A DNA stretch of 64,000 nt. Origin: Sweltsa coloradensis (Eukaryota; Arthropoda; Insecta; Plecoptera; Chloroperlidae). Made by a program: the position numbers and the translations under genes. The notes under the pieces are model-generated. The model searched no databases and had not been told where the DNA came from. It saw only the letters and a list, made by a program, of their open reading frames with translations. Each line of letters begins with the position of its first letter. The first letter of the stretch is position 1. The DNA lies in the NCBI GenBank assembly GCA_024449915.1, contig JAMZAV010000310.1:558001-622000 (forward strand). Reading direction: 5' to 3'. This document shows positions 48,556 through 62,690 of this stretch, piece after piece.

Positions 48556-51500
48556 GTAAGTAATATATTGTTATGTGATTGGTTGGTGATAGGATGAGCT
48601 TAGAATATTAATACGGAGTGCGTATTTCATTTGGATGTATTTTTCCCGTGTGTTTTTTATGTAGTCGACCTTTTGTTGTGGCCATTGCCGGGTGTTCAAA
48701 CGTCAGATAAGTATCTTGGCGGCCCTTCTGTCATTTGTCACTCGGAATGAAGATTCACATGTCAGTGACGTCTGTAATAGACACGTTTGATTGGCAACGA
48801 TTTTCACGTTTTTGACATATTCGAGGCCTGTTGGGGGCGCTTCCTGGTTGTAGTTGGAGCGGCTACCCGCGATATTGATTTTACGTGAAAAGTGCACGCC
48901 TGTGAATAGAGTAAGAGCGTGCCGTGACCTCTGTACAGTCTTCTCACAGATCACCGATTCTTTTCTTTGCACTGATCACAAGTGTCTCAATACGCTCCGA
49001 GTATTTGCTTATTAAATGCGAATAGCTTTGCACAGCGTCCAGGTTCTCATCTAACTTCTAAGCAGGCAGGCGCACACACACCCACGAATTGAAATCAACT
49101 GCCAATATACTTTGACAGCACGCCGACGCCGACAGCTAAGTGCTGAGGCTACACGTGCAGTTTAATCTTTCACAATGTTTAATTCCGTATGCATTGAACT
49201 CACTTATGTTCATAAATTGTTGTTAGTTTTAACTTACTCTGAGATACTGCAGCCCCATTCCCAATTTTGTTTTCTTACACCTCGTTACACACCTTGTTTT
49301 AGATTCGAGTTTGACACATTTTTACATATTTTAAACCTGTCAACTTCCAGGGTTATGCAGAATTGATACGTTAGGCATACAAGTAGAATTAGTTGTTGCT
49401 AGAACTGTCCTCAAATGGTAACCGATTTACCGCCTATAATTAATAATTATATTCTAATCACCGTATTCAGATCGTTTGCTCGTGTAAAAAGAAACCGGTC
49501 ATTCCGGGTCTTGAACCCTGAACGTTTGCTGTTTGCATGAGATGCAGGAACAAATCCTCACGGCCAAAGTCTCATCGAACTTGTTTGTTGAATCGGATAC
49601 TTATTAATAGTAATAAGAGCTTCTACTTCGATCTAATTTAGCAGCCGTCTACACTTTGTAAAGGTGAGATCGTACGAGCCTAAGGATCGGTTTAATTTGA
49701 AGCTACATTCGTAGGCTATTTGTAATATTATCTCAAACGCATTGGGATTAGGTATACTTCGACGCATTTACAACTGAGATGATCGGTAGTGCTAGTGGGT
49801 ACTCGTGGGTAGGAATTAAGATTCGAAATGTAAAAAGTTTAGGGATGTTTAAATCAAAATGTATTTCTTGGATAAAAGAACAGGTTTTGAAAATTGTGTG
49901 TTTATTTTAATGTTATTTTTAATGATTATCGTGTTCATTGATATTGTTTGTGATGTTATTGCTTATGTGTGTAGTAGGGCTAGTCTGTAATGTGATTTTT
50001 ATGAATGTGTAAATTGGCTATATGTGCCACAGTGCCAGTGTCACAAAATAAAGCTAATTAGGCCCCTACTAGCTAAATGAGAACCTCTAGACTAGAACCG
50101 ATGAACGACAGCTGAGTACGGTCATACCCGACTGATACTCTCATCTCGTCATAAGTTATTTGTCTTGCTTAGTGCCTGATGATTGTCTGACGTGCTTCGC
50201 CTACTGCGACATGTCACGAATGTTCGTGCTCGCAAGGGTGATTTATTTAGTTCACGATTATTTTCAACCTGGGAGCTTTTGGAAACTCGTTCAACCGCCT
50301 TCTTCGTTTACTACAGAACAGGACAGGACAATGATGTTCGTGCTCGTATTTAATTAGCTCTAACTTCTCATTAAGGAAATAAATGTAAAACGTCGCTTTG
50401 ACTGAGTCAAAATTGGTGATAGTACGTTACGTTTATCTTGAAAGCGCCCTGCCGGCCGGCTCCAGAAGAGCGTCTGCAACTTGACGAAATGTTGCTCGTA
50501 TTACAATGACAAACTTACTTGTCTTTTGGCTATAATTCAGATGCCAAATTTTTTAAACCAAAATCTAAATGCACTGGTATATTTGGCACCACTGCACTGC
50601 GGAATGTAAGGTCGTTGGTCACATTTCCTTGGACATCGCTTCGCTCCTTCATTATTTTCGCATAAGGCCTACCCGTTCATTTCACTTCAACGTCGTTCGC
50701 AATTAATTGATAACTTCCAACGCTAAACTTATTTCACAGAATAAGAGAAGTTGACAGGATCAAATCAAAATTGCTCTGGATTTACAGATTTTTTAATTTG
50801 CAGTCTCAAAATTGAATTTCATTTTTATACATGCTACCGGTAATTGCAATCTTTGTACCGGTAGGGGTATCTATTTAGTTTCTACTTTCTTTTTGCATTT
50901 GCTACCCGGATGCATATTCCGTTGGTTTGTGCAATAAACGGAATATTGTTAGGATTAGGATGTATAAAGTAAACTGCAGAAAATAAAATAAAAAATGATG
51001 TATATAGGACATGACGAGAAGAAAAAGTCATCCCGCTAAAGATTCCGAGTAGGTTTAAAAAAATACGATAGGCTACGGAGACGGGTAAACGCATTGCATG
51101 ATGGCATTGCAAATTTTCAAACGCACCAACCAGACAGGGTCGAGTAGAAAGAAGCAGAATCTACTGCTGCACGGTGTCTTCCATGCAACGCTTGGTTTCT
51201 CGACAGATTCATGAAATGAAATTCCAAGGCTCAAAAGCCTCGATCAGGTTTCGTCCTCGCTGGAAGTTTCCTTTCTTCAGCTCACATTGTGCTCTTCGAC
51301 TTGCATAGATCTCCGACGCGCGGTACCTCACGCACTCGTGCGTTGCAGACGTTTCACAAACAATAACACCTTGCCCATCGGAATGCTTGCGCGGTGAAGT
51401 AAGTGATGATTGGTCTCTGTCAAACTACATGCGCAATTAAAACATTTCAAAGGTTTGAACGAAATACAAGCGACGAAGATTGAAGAATGTACCACTGTAA

Positions 51501-53150
51501 ATCTAGCAATAAAATAAAACACGCAATCTAAACTTGACACTGAACACACATTATTAGTGTAGGTTAGGTCTACATTGTAAATTGTAGCTAAATATTAATT
51601 TTTTCACTGCATTTTGCTTTTAGTGGTTTACCGATTGAAGTAGCTCATTCATTATACGAGTGACCAATTCGGGAGGTCGTCTGTTCGAAACCACCTGCCA
51701 GCAATATTTCCTAGATATACCCGAAGAAACGCAGGTTGTCCAGTCCATGGTATGGACAGGCATCGTAAAAAAGAATTGGGTTGGTGGGGGGTGCTTGGGG
51801 GGGGGGACTTGCGACGTATGTTTGTGTTTGTCCGGTTTGTCCCGACGCGCATTGAACGAGCCACAATGCGAAGTGAAGTTACGTATTAACCGGGGATCGA
51901 ACCCTAACCTAGCTAAACGTATGGACTGTGGTTTGGCATAATTACGTTTGAGTTGAGTATAACTACTTGAAGGAAAGTGCACATTTGTTTGTAGGTGTTT
52001 TTACAACAGGTACTTTCGTGATTGATTAGGTAATTTCTACGTTTTGTGTTACACTGATGCAAAAGTTGTGTTTCGAGGAGGTGCGACTCCATTGACTGTG
52101 TAGACGGAAAAGTAATGTCAGCTGCCAAGTTCCGGTCTGTAGGATAAGATTTATGCCGTTTCATCATCAATAGTCTCGACGAAGTCGTTACATTAGTTAC
52201 TGAGTGGTGATCGATTGATGCCACAGACAACGATGAACGAATTATACGTTTATTGAGCACATTAATTTGATTTGCGGAACGCTAATTGAGAATTGAGAGT
52301 GAGACTACCTCATGTTTTATCGAGGTGTATTTTCCAACTGACATCGATCAAACTGAAATTATCTCCTTTTGTCTGCTTTGTAGCCTACAACATTTTTACA
52401 TGAATACCGTCTGGTCAAAAATTATTTCTGTTTACGTTGGATGTTTTTACTTTCAAGAGCAGCTGAAACACATTATCTAGAGTCTCTCTGTTGTATTAAA
52501 TAAATCCCGTTGTTAGTGTGTGTGGGCGAATGTGGGCCCACCTGGAAACTTGTAGGCCGTACCATCGTTGTGCGCACGGCATGCATTTATGTTTTTTTGT
52601 GACAAGCAAGTATATCAGACAAGACAAGACACATTACAACATGTCAACTTTTTAGATTCGAATCTTGGGGTTAAAATGGAATTATATTTAAATGTACATG
52701 GATACGCAATGTGTAATAAAGAATACATAACTCGCTCTCCGTGTTTGTCGATTACCTCAACCACATGTGCGGTCAATAACAAGTTGACAAGCAAATGACA
52801 CCCTTCCTCCCCCTCACAAAAGTGACCCCCTACCTGCTGATCGACCGTCGTTCATTGAGAACAGACACGGGTGTACACTGGTGACGTCACGAACGTCATC
52901 ACGAAGGCCGTGCGATAGGAATCTCGAGGTAGCCTCGCGTCGCGTGCACGGTTGCAGTCGACCGATGCGGACGGAATACACCAGCGCGACTGAAATAAAA
53001 TTACCAACTTTAGATTTTCCAAATATCGGCCGCTCGATAATGCAAACAACAGACATGCAAGCAAGCGTAATTTCCTCGAACTTGTGCTACTGTTCTACAC
53101 GGAAGGAAGGAAAGAAAACATGTTTCTAAATATGTCTTTTTATATTGCAG
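48556..53150. other. Region upstream of the cadherin exon, probably 5' UTR intron
   Basis: 49492-49570 (minus) has A- and B-box-like strings of a tRNA-like SINE head (tggccgtgagg, ggttcaagacc). 51650-51910 is a GC-richer patch with a G run. No exon recognised; it ends in the branch/polypyrimidine region of the 53150 acceptor. Confidence 0.45.
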
Positions 53151-54635
53151 ATAACCGTGTTGGTGCCAGCCAACCAGCCCCGATGTGTTGAAGGCGGCGA
53201 GCGTCGTCGAGAGTGAGAGGAAAAGATATCGCAATTGTGCAGACAGTGGGCGTGGTGAGGATGGAGGGGCTGACTGTCGCCCTGGCGGCGGTCCTGGCTG
53301 CCCTGGTGTGCCCGGGTGCGTCGGGCGGCGGCATAACCGTGCGGCGGAGCGTCGCCGTCATACCGCACGACATCTACCCGGGGTACAGCATCAAGAAGTT
53401 CGACGGCGGTGGCGAGATGATGAACTACCGCCTCCTAGAGACCGGCTTCTCGCAATTCTTCACGGTACTGGAAGACGGACTGGTCATGACCACGTCGGAC
53501 CTGACACCTCTAGTCAACCGGCCGGTCAATCTGGTGGTCTTGGAAGAGACGCCCAATAGCACCGCGACACACACGCTGCAGCTCTACGTGCTGGACAGGC
53601 GGGAGATGCTTCGCTTCCAGAGTGATCTCTTCGAGGACGCCGAAGTGCCCGAGAACGCGCCCCCCGACACCCGAGTGATGGGCGTCCCGGCGCTGGTGGC
53701 CTCGGGTGGGGGCGTCGGCGGCTCGCCTCTACGCTACACGATCGTAGCTGGCAATGAGGAGGGCGCCTTCGCTCTAAAGGCGAACGATAATAGTAATGCT
53801 TATTCTAATGTAACTGACACAAACGGTAACGTAGGAGTTAGTGTCGTGACGACAAAGCCCTTGGATCGGGAGACAACTCCATCGTACACCCTCACGATTC
53901 AGGCTGCCGACGGTCGAGGCATCGACAAAGCCCTCACGAAAGTCGAAATCACCGTTTTAGACGAAAACGACAACAGCCCCGTGTTCGCGCAACGTATTTA
54001 TCGGTTTATCTTAGGCGACGGCAAAAAGAGTGTCGATGATAACGGTACGTCCGGCAGCAGTTGGAAGCGCTTCTCGAAGATCGGCAAGGTATCCGCGACG
54101 GACGCTGACGGCGACAAGATCGCCTACCGTCTGGCGGTGCCGAGTAACTTGGTCGTCATAGTGCCCCAAACCGGAGAGTTGTTGCTGGCCGGGGAACCCC
54201 CCGCCCTCCCGGGAGAGGACTCCGAGTATGAGATCACGGTGGAGGCACACGATCTACGCACCCCCAGCCGGACCTCGGTCGTGCCCACCCAAGTGTGGCT
54301 CCAATACAACTCTCCGATGGAAGACGACGACGCTAAACTGCAGGTTGTCGCGGACGTGGACGAGCATCGTATCGAGAAGCGACGCGTGACGCGGGCGGTG
54401 AGGCCGACGAAGAGGATTGAGTTTACCGAGGCCGACGGTGAGACCGAGGGTAGGATCGTGTTTCAACTTGAGAAGGAAACGGAAAGAGAAACGTTCAAGA
54501 TCCGTGACGAGAACCCGTGGGTTACCGTCGAACCGAACGGCGCCGTAAGAGTCAAGAAGAAGTGGGACTACGAGGAACTGGGACCGGAGAAGACCATTGA
54601 CTTCTGGGTTACCATCACCAACGCAGGAGGAGGAG
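53151..54635 (+). CDS. CadN: N-cadherin (classical cadherin), 5' coding exon; gene continues past this exon
   Basis: One large exon from the acceptor tatattgcag (ends 53150) to the donor GTGAGT at 54636. Coding most likely starts at the ATG at 53261, which gives a signal peptide (MEGLTVALAAVLAALVC). An in-frame ATG at 53213 would add a hydrophilic lead of 16 residues and is less likely. The exon encodes 458 residues plus one base. Features: PGYSIKKF and TTSDLTPLVNRPVNL (N-terminal region typical of insect N-cadherin), cadherin repeats with PLDRE and LDENDN (residues 233-238), DADGDKIAYRL, VPQTGELLLAGEP, a basic furin-like site EKRRVTR (372-378), then RPTKRIEFTEADG, FKIRDENPWVTVEPNGAV and WDYEELGPEKTIDFWV. 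I recognise these from the family. Known role: homophilic adhesion at the neuronal surface in axon guidance and synapse targeting. Remaining repeats, EGF/LamG domains, membrane segment and catenin tail are not in this window. Confidence 0.92.
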
Positions 54636-57547
54636 GTGAGTCCCCCAGACTAGTGGAATCTTTTATTTTGTAAAAACACCAAATCTAAATTTCCATGGAC
54701 CTACCTAAAATTTTGTTGCGATTGGCCCACTACACTTGAACTCGAATAAGAAAAGAATAGGTGCAACTTTGCCAAATTTTCTGCCAGTGCGTTGCCCCGT
54801 TCTAATATCAGACCCAAGTCGTGTTTGAGACCGCTTGATCGATTGTCTCTATCCGAGATGTAAAAATAGTGTATTTAGCCAAGATCTTTTCGTGTGGCTA
54901 TGCCGTCGTTCCTCTGATCCGGGGGTTGGGTGGTGTCAGGGGGAGGCAGGTCCGCGAGGGGGGGGGGGGGGGGTGACGTTCTTCGTGATTCGTTTAACAT
55001 ATAGATAACGATTCCCTCAACATAGCACATACACGTACGCGGCTATCATCACAAATCATGTCACGTTAAACACTTGAAAGATAAAGTTGTCACACAATTG
55101 GTTGTTGCGTTTGTGTACATCCTTCTCGCCGACGCGCATGATTGGTAGAGCTACCAGCATAGGCGAGATAGAGATAGGAGGTGACAACCGACAAGACAGA
55201 TGTCATCTGCTTGCCCCTTGCTCTCGCTAACTCGATTAGTCAAGGATCTCATTATGATCTATATCTATGTCATATCACATTATTCACATTTAGTAGTAGG
55301 TAAAACATATCGCTATCTTATACAGTGCCCCTTATTGAAAGATGAGGCGAATTGCCAAGAGAAGACCACCTATGACCCGTGTGTGCCATAATAAAAGCTT
55401 TGAATAAGATTTTACTTCTAGATTTGCCGAGAAAATATAGGACCAGTCCCAAGTCTATCAATCCTTGTACAATGGTAAAAGGGTGATTTAGAACCATGCA
55501 TTTTAATATAATGGATCCTTATCTAATAAATAGTCAAGTAAGTGGGATTAACATTAGAACAAAGTGATATTGGCTTTGGTTGGTCTAATGTCCAGATAGT
55601 TTGGCCGCGGCTGCGCGACATGTGAGTGTGACTGTGACACACTGACCTCCCTGCTAAACGAGCCACACCCTCGTGTTACTCTGTGATCTGCGACGATAAT
55701 GTTATAACCCTACCCTATACCTATCTCTATCTGAACGCGGCCTGGTATATCTCATCGCCGACACCCAAACAAACAACTATATCTGACTCTGAGTCTCTCT
55801 CTGCCATCATTGTAGGATCACCGTAGTATGGCTAGAAAAAATAATTCACAGTTAGGCCTGTTGCATTTTGATTCGATCAAATGCATAGGCGCGATTGATT
55901 TTTAATTTTTTTTTTATGCAAAGTTCGCTAACTTTCAGTACTTTTTAACGCTTTTTAATTTAACACTTTTTATACTTAGCTGTCGCTGTTGTGTACGGTG
56001 TATACCATGTATTCTTTACGTGGGTGTCAACTGTCAAGTATTGTCAAATTGTAAATTGTGCTGGGTGTGCTGAAGCAAAATGTCCGACCGTCGTATCAAG
56101 TGTGGATTGAGATTGTTCTTTTCATAATGTCCGTTAGTCTCGTTATACTACAAACTATTTATACACCTGTACATACCTCTGCCGCTGCGTCCTCTGGGAT
56201 ACGATACGTTACGTAGGCCTATCCACGTCGTCGCTTCCAAGCGTAATATGCAGATAAAAAACAGCAATGCAGGCTTACAGAGGAATGTGTATGCTTGGCT
56301 TGACCATATATAGATAAACTTATCGCGAAAGCATCTATAAATAATGGTTAATTCAACTGGCATGGAATTCAGGATACATCGTTACTCTCGTTTGAAACGG
56401 GAGCCCTGGGATATGGTCCCCTGCCATGCGGGCATTATTTTCTTTTTTTGACACAGTGACAATACGGTTTTGGTCGGGTTTTGGTTATCAAAATTGGTTC
56501 TAAATACTTCAAACTTTCTTATCTAGACCTACGGTAACTGGTTTGATGGTAAAAATATAATTTACGAATTCATATTTCATGCTCTTCATTGAACATTCGA
56601 AATACCATGCAATTATCCATTTAATTCGCAATTTTGTAGTTATATAACTGAGTGGGTAGACTCTAAATACAATTTATTTTTATTTATTTTATCTTTTCCT
56701 GATAATGTTGTAGTGCCTCATTTATTCCACTCTTAAAAAAGTGCATAGCAAAATGCAATAATAGTATATGGTGCGGTGATGAGGTAATGCAGGCTCATTC
56801 GTTTTCCTTCATCTCACAAACGTATTATTCCTAAAGAATAATTTACTTGAGGCCTACTTAAATTTGTTTGAATAGTGTGATATTTTCAACAATTTGTGGC
56901 ATTGTTGATAGTTGGCCTGAATGGCTGAAATGTTGTCCGGCTTCAGGACAAAGTTTTCAAAATCAGAACTGCCCGGATTGGTGAAACCGTGACACTAGAC
57001 AACTCTAATTTCGACTAGATGTCAAAAGTTGCACTTATCTTTAGATTTGCAGCTACGTGCATGCACCTCTATGTACCGACTTTGTTGTATAAATTTACTC
57101 CATCGCATTATCGTTCGTGGATCGTCAACCTCCGTTGCATGATATCGGTCCTTCGCTTCATTCCCGCGCTCGAGAACATAAAACAAGAAAAAAAGTGCCG
57201 CGAGCGTTAATTTCGCTTCCTACTCTGTACCTGGGGGCATCTTCTATCTATACGACCTTGCACGGCATTCGGATACTTGGCCCGAGCACTGCCCTCGGTC
57301 CTTCCGCGCTGGGCACATAGCAAAGAAGCCAAACTCTCAGTGATAAGTCGGTAGACTGCAAATCATTCAAGCCAACATTTTTGTTTGGAACAAGTCACAA
57401 ACGATTAAAAACTTGGCAAGATGCGTACTTATCTAAAAATAGATTTCAGGCGCCGTCTTTCAGATGTAAGCAATAAGTGTTAGAGTAGGTTTGCATCGGT
57501 CGTTATCCAACATAATATGGATGCACAACTCAAGATTGACCTCTCTT

Positions 57548-57886
57548 TAGGTGCGAATTGATGGCTTGGCAGAGGGGGGGGGGGTGACCAAGTCTAGTAT
57601 CTGTTTGGAGTTGGACTGCTAGGGGTCTGGGTCTGGGGCCCCAGCCGCCGGAGGCAAATTTTTTTGGGGGGTATTATTGCCCTCGAGATGGTCTTAGAAG
57701 CGATCTGAGGAAAATGTTTTGTGGTATTATTGCCCTCGAGATGACATTAAAAGAGATCTGAGGTATTATTTTGAAAGGAATATGTGTAAATTGACACATT
57801 ATTTATTAACATTACGAGATAAAGTCCCAGGGATGAAATTACCAGAGGGGGGAAATCCCCCCATCCCCCCGTCAATTCGCACCCTG
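57548..57886. mobile_element. hAT-type MITE with perfect 8-bp target duplication
   Basis: Ends taggtgcgaattga and tcaattcgcaccctg; flanked by cctctctt at 57540-57547 and 57887-57894. Contains the ggtctgggtctggggccccag motif, G runs, and an internal direct repeat of gtattattgccctcgagatg. Confidence 0.85.
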
Positions 57887-58339
57887 CCTCTCTTCGTCAG
57901 ATACACAGTCATCGGGCAAATGACAGTCGCTCATTCATGGGGAGTAAGAAATGTGATTTGAGAAGGTATACCTAACCTAACTATGAACTGTTGACTCGCA
58001 CCTGACTCTCCGCACTAAAATCTTCACTATCAGTACTAAGGGCTGGTTTGTTATCCTCCCACGACCTACTCATTTGCCGTGAATGCGAATTTATTATATC
58101 ATTACGCAGGCACAAAAAAAGGCACAAAAAAGGGCACATAAGTGACCTAAGAGAGTAAAATATCATTCTAAAAGAAACCCTAAGAAAACTTGTATGCTAT
58201 TTTTCTGATTTTTTTACTGATTTTCAGTGGTGTCCCCCCTTAGCGTGCGTCTGAAATCGACTTTTTGAGCGAGTCTGCGACTCGTAGTCGTTAGTAGTAG
58301 TTCTTTCTCCCTCTCCAACCATCATAATGGTTAGCAATC

Positions 58340-58638
58340 AGTGGCTATCAGTGGCGTAACCAGGAATTCATAAAGGGGAGGGGGGGGGGGGGGTCAACCA
58401 ATTAATTCATATATGTATCATGTACCGAAGGCTAGTGGGGGTCTGGCGCCCCCTGGATCTTTTTCTCCTGCAAGGTCATTTTGGTGAAAAAATAACCAAA
58501 TTTGTATCTACTAAAATCCTCTTTTGGTCAGATGATAATTTGCCTTTAGTTTTGGAAAAAAACAGTTAGGGCACTGTTATCCATTGAAACGTTTATGCAC
58601 TTTCACACTTTTCCCTCCCCCCCTTGGATACGCCACTG
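58340..58638. mobile_element. hAT-type MITE with perfect 8-bp target duplication
   Basis: Starts cagtggctatcagtggcgta (the terminal motif occurs twice), ends tacgccactg; flanked by ttagcaat at 58332-58339 and 58639-58646. A G run follows the left end. Confidence 0.87.
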
Positions 58639-61600
58639 TTAGCAATGCACGTATTCTCTCTTGGTTTGCATCGTACTACTTCACTGCGTGTACAGAGACA
58701 GCCGAGCCGACGTTCCTTTGTATGCAGCCAATGTCCATATCGTGATCACCGCAAAGTACTAATCCAGATCAGTCTCGATCCAGAGACGCCCGTCATGTCA
58801 TGTTCTGCCTGTTCCCCTCCCTTCGTGATGCCCCGAGACGGTGTCAGTGTTGCATCGCACGGTCCAAGAAGATGCGTTGTTAGTAGTAGGTGGTCGGTGA
58901 ACCGTGGGAACATTGATACGTTCCTCTGATGATGAAGGAGATGCACATACTTGCATCACGGAGGATGCAACGCGGTCCATTCCACTGTAGCGCACATGGC
59001 GGATGTTCGTGTCCCGATCACTCTGGATATTTGCATTTAACTAGACACCAATCTAGGCGTCACGGGATGTGTGTTACGTTGCACTCTGCAACACCCTTTA
59101 CACTCTTGTTAGTCATGGTACACAACTCAAAGCAGTGCTCAAATCATGGATTTTATTTCGTCTTATCTAAGATGGTACAGTTTAAATAATATAATAGCTG
59201 AGGGGTGAAGACCCCTCAGCTCAGCTTCCACTCCATAAAATGATGTTTATTTCGTAAACACTCCATTTTCAACGAAGTTTTGTTGCAAATCGACGCATGT
59301 TTTTCAAGTAACTGAAAAAGGAAACGGCTGATTTAAAATTTTTGCGTTGTAACGTTTTGGGTGATTAATCTTTTGGAAAATATTTCCCGTTGCTATTGAG
59401 GAATGGACAGGACTTTGGAGCGGAAGGGGGGGCATAATCACCGTAGCACGAAGCTCCCTCTCCACTCCACAGTATGCGCACGTCATCAATTTCTTGGTTA
59501 GGCCCATCCCATTTATGTTTATATACCTTGGTCACCTATTTCATTATTTATTTATCCCATATATATATATATATATATATATAACAAAAGTAAGTTATAT
59601 AACGTCGTATGAGCTGTATTCCCAATTATAGCTATGTCTACAAGGATTGAAAGTGTCGTATAGTTCTGTCGCAGCTTTGCAGTCGGTGCCATTGTCCTCC
59701 TAGCGACTAATAAAGCTTGCCAGCTCCAATTGCTGTCACTATTACCAGTTGCAATTATACAGCTATCAATCTCAAAGCAACTTCAGCTAGCAAACACACT
59801 CGACGACTTTTGTTGAAAACAACATTTTTCCACCCATTAGACAACGCTAAGTGACAGTTGTGGTGACAGTAAATGCTGAACTTTAATTGTAGCTACAGTT
59901 ATAAAGATGGCGAAATAATTACAATGTTTCCGATTAGCAGATACTGTAGTAATATATAGTATTATTGTGAGTGAAGTCGCAGCTTACTTTCAGAGGAAAT
60001 GTCCCGTGTCAATTGCAGGAAGCAGACAAATTAGCGAATGTAAAAGTTTCTCACGCCAGTTTGGGTGCAGCACGTTAATTGTGTGATGTCACGACGAATA
60101 TATACACTGCAGTCCCCGAGCTGCATGGTTGTGTGTTTGCCTACAAAATCAGAGTCTTTATTCCTTAGAATTGACGGCGCGAGTTGTTACAAATCAAATG
60201 TCGAGAGGAGAATTCAATCTGATGAAATGGGCGGGTCTGGCCGTTGCCTGCTCCCCACCCCTACGCACACTTTCCTCGTTGAGGAATGTAAATCGGGACC
60301 TGACGAAGAAATTTGAATAGAGTTTATACGTTGAAATGGTAGGGCTGTTTTCCTGTTTGGATATATAACAAACATCTTTTAGAAATCATAAGCTTACTCA
60401 ACGGGTACGTAACGCGTTGGAGTACGTTGTGGGTGCAAGTAACAAACCCCATTATTTATGGCCGGTCTCAACAAGTACACCTAGCGTAGGCCCAGCATTT
60501 TGTCTTCCACTTCTTTATTGGTCAGTTCCGCGCGAATTCTGTCCGTGTCCCCAAGGGTGTTACGAATTGTAAAATATGTAGCCGAGGGTTTCGCATCAAA
60601 ATAAATAAATCATGCAACTTTATCACGTTTTCGTTTTGAATGTGTGATGGGCGAAATTTAATCACGTTTTCCCTCGTGTGTTTCTTATTCAACAACAAAA
60701 AACTTCGTTTCCACTCGGGGCGAGATTGGTTTCTGTGTCGGATTTGGCACAGATTTCAGGTCCGGAACTCTTTTCTCTATAGTTCTTCGTCAGCAACTGT
60801 GGTCGTACGCATGTGATGCCAGCCACAGTTTCGGTTTATTTTGTTAGTGGAGGGCCAACTTATTTATTCGACCCTACGATCAATCACTGACGTAAAATTG
60901 TTCTTTGGGTGACGGATGCGTAAGATTATAAGATACATTGGCGTAAACGTTTTGGCTTGTATAATTTCCAAAGAGAAATCCTTTCCCCGAAATCGTACAC
61001 TCTTGTTTTGCATTTACATTTATTAGGTAGTGCCGTTTTGTTATTACTTGGCAGATGATGGTGATTTGCTGTATGTCGACGCCCATTTACTTAATTAACA
61101 TGCCAAATTAGTTTCTTACCCGTCGTGTCACTTACCGCATCACTTGCGTCCCGGTAGGCTCTGACAGCTGGTTCCCGTCAAGCGGTAAGGTACGAACCGT
61201 GGACTTCCGGCTGTAAAACTTAATGCACGGTCACCTGCTCGCTATTACGTGCTCGGAGAGTAATGAAAATTATGAATTTGTTTGGTAGTTTCACTATTTT
61301 GGATATTAAATTGGACAAAATTTTGAGTAGCGCAGTTTCTCTGTGTACGTGAAAATATCAAGAGAAATCGCTTTCCAATGAGGTTAATCGATGTCTCGAG
61401 TGGGTATTTGCAACGTTGATGGTCGGACGAAGAAGACAATTTAATCGTGGGCTTGGTCCAAAATTGGTCCACATTTTCATTTTTTATTTATTTTTTTATT
61501 TTTTTTAGTAGTTGTGCAAACTAAAAAACTCGCAGGAAATACAATTGAAAAAAAAAACTTCCATTCAGTCAGCTTCTAGAACACAAGTTGAAAATTAATG

Positions 61601-62423
61601 TCACAAAAACACAACTATCTTCGTTGAATGTTGTGCTAAAGCGAACTGAAGGCGATATTTGCCGAGTGTCCGATCAGAGAGAGAGAAACATAGTTTTGAT
61701 TTTCTAATAGAGCCAGGTTTCAATAGCCATTCACTATATTTGGACTTCGTTGCATATTTGAGAATACAGTTCAACCGTTAGGATCTCTCCAACCGTATGA
61801 GCATGGCTGGGCATCCAGCATCAATCAACTCTTTCCTTGAATCTGAGCGTAAAGTGATGAGAGATGAATTAAATAGATGATTGATAAGTAATTTCCTCTA
61901 TCCTAACCTTCCCCACCTCGACCGAAGAAAACGCCGCGCAATTCTTTGTAGAAACTTCATCAACCAGCTCATCCCATCCGAAGTTTGTGTTGGCAACTCT
62001 TTGGTGCCGTGTCTGCGGCCCCGTCACCGCCCTTTGCCTTTGACTCTGCTCTCTCTGGCTCGACTGCGCCGAGAATCCACTTAGCTCGGTTGACAGTTTT
62101 CAAAGTAATATTAAATCGGATTTACATCTTAATTTTTGCATCTTATAGACCTAGTCAAATTGGTATCTGCCATAGCTTTTAGGCATGCTATGGAGGTTTG
62201 TAAGTGTAGGATTTAATATGGATTTTAATTTTTAATAACCACCCTCATTTTAATACTGAACAAAATCGCCGTTCGAAATTCCAATACCAGTAGAAAACTT
62301 ATTTTTCCTTCATTTTGCTTTTTGACACTCCTGCCTGATAAAGATTGATATCCGACTTACAAGTTCGAGAATTCCACAATTTCAACAGTCCCTGGTAGCC
62401 TATAGTAGAACCAATTCCGTTTC

Positions 62424-62690
62424 CAGTGGCGTACGCAGGAATATATTTCAGGGGGGGGGGGTGTTGGACCTACGACTGAATGGGGGGGGGAGGGGGACGG
62501 CCCCAACAATAAATAGCCCCGCAGGCAATTTAAAAAAAAAAAACGACGTATATTTGAAGATGTGTTTTAGAAGATGTCAAGGGGCTGTACTGTTGCCGAA
62601 CGAAAAAAGAGAAATTAATAGATAAATTTAATTTTTTGCGTAAACCTAGATAGATGCCGCCCAAATACCCCCCGAATGGATACGCCACTG
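62424..62690. mobile_element. hAT-type MITE, same family, no clear target duplication
   Basis: Starts cagtggcgtacgcagg, ends ggatacgccactg, with two G runs after the left end. Flanking 8-mers do not match, so it is older or rearranged. Confidence 0.75.

Noticed and set aside
53185..53559. Overlapping ORFs in other frames across the cadherin exon
   Set aside because: GC-rich shadow frames of the real cadherin reading frame.
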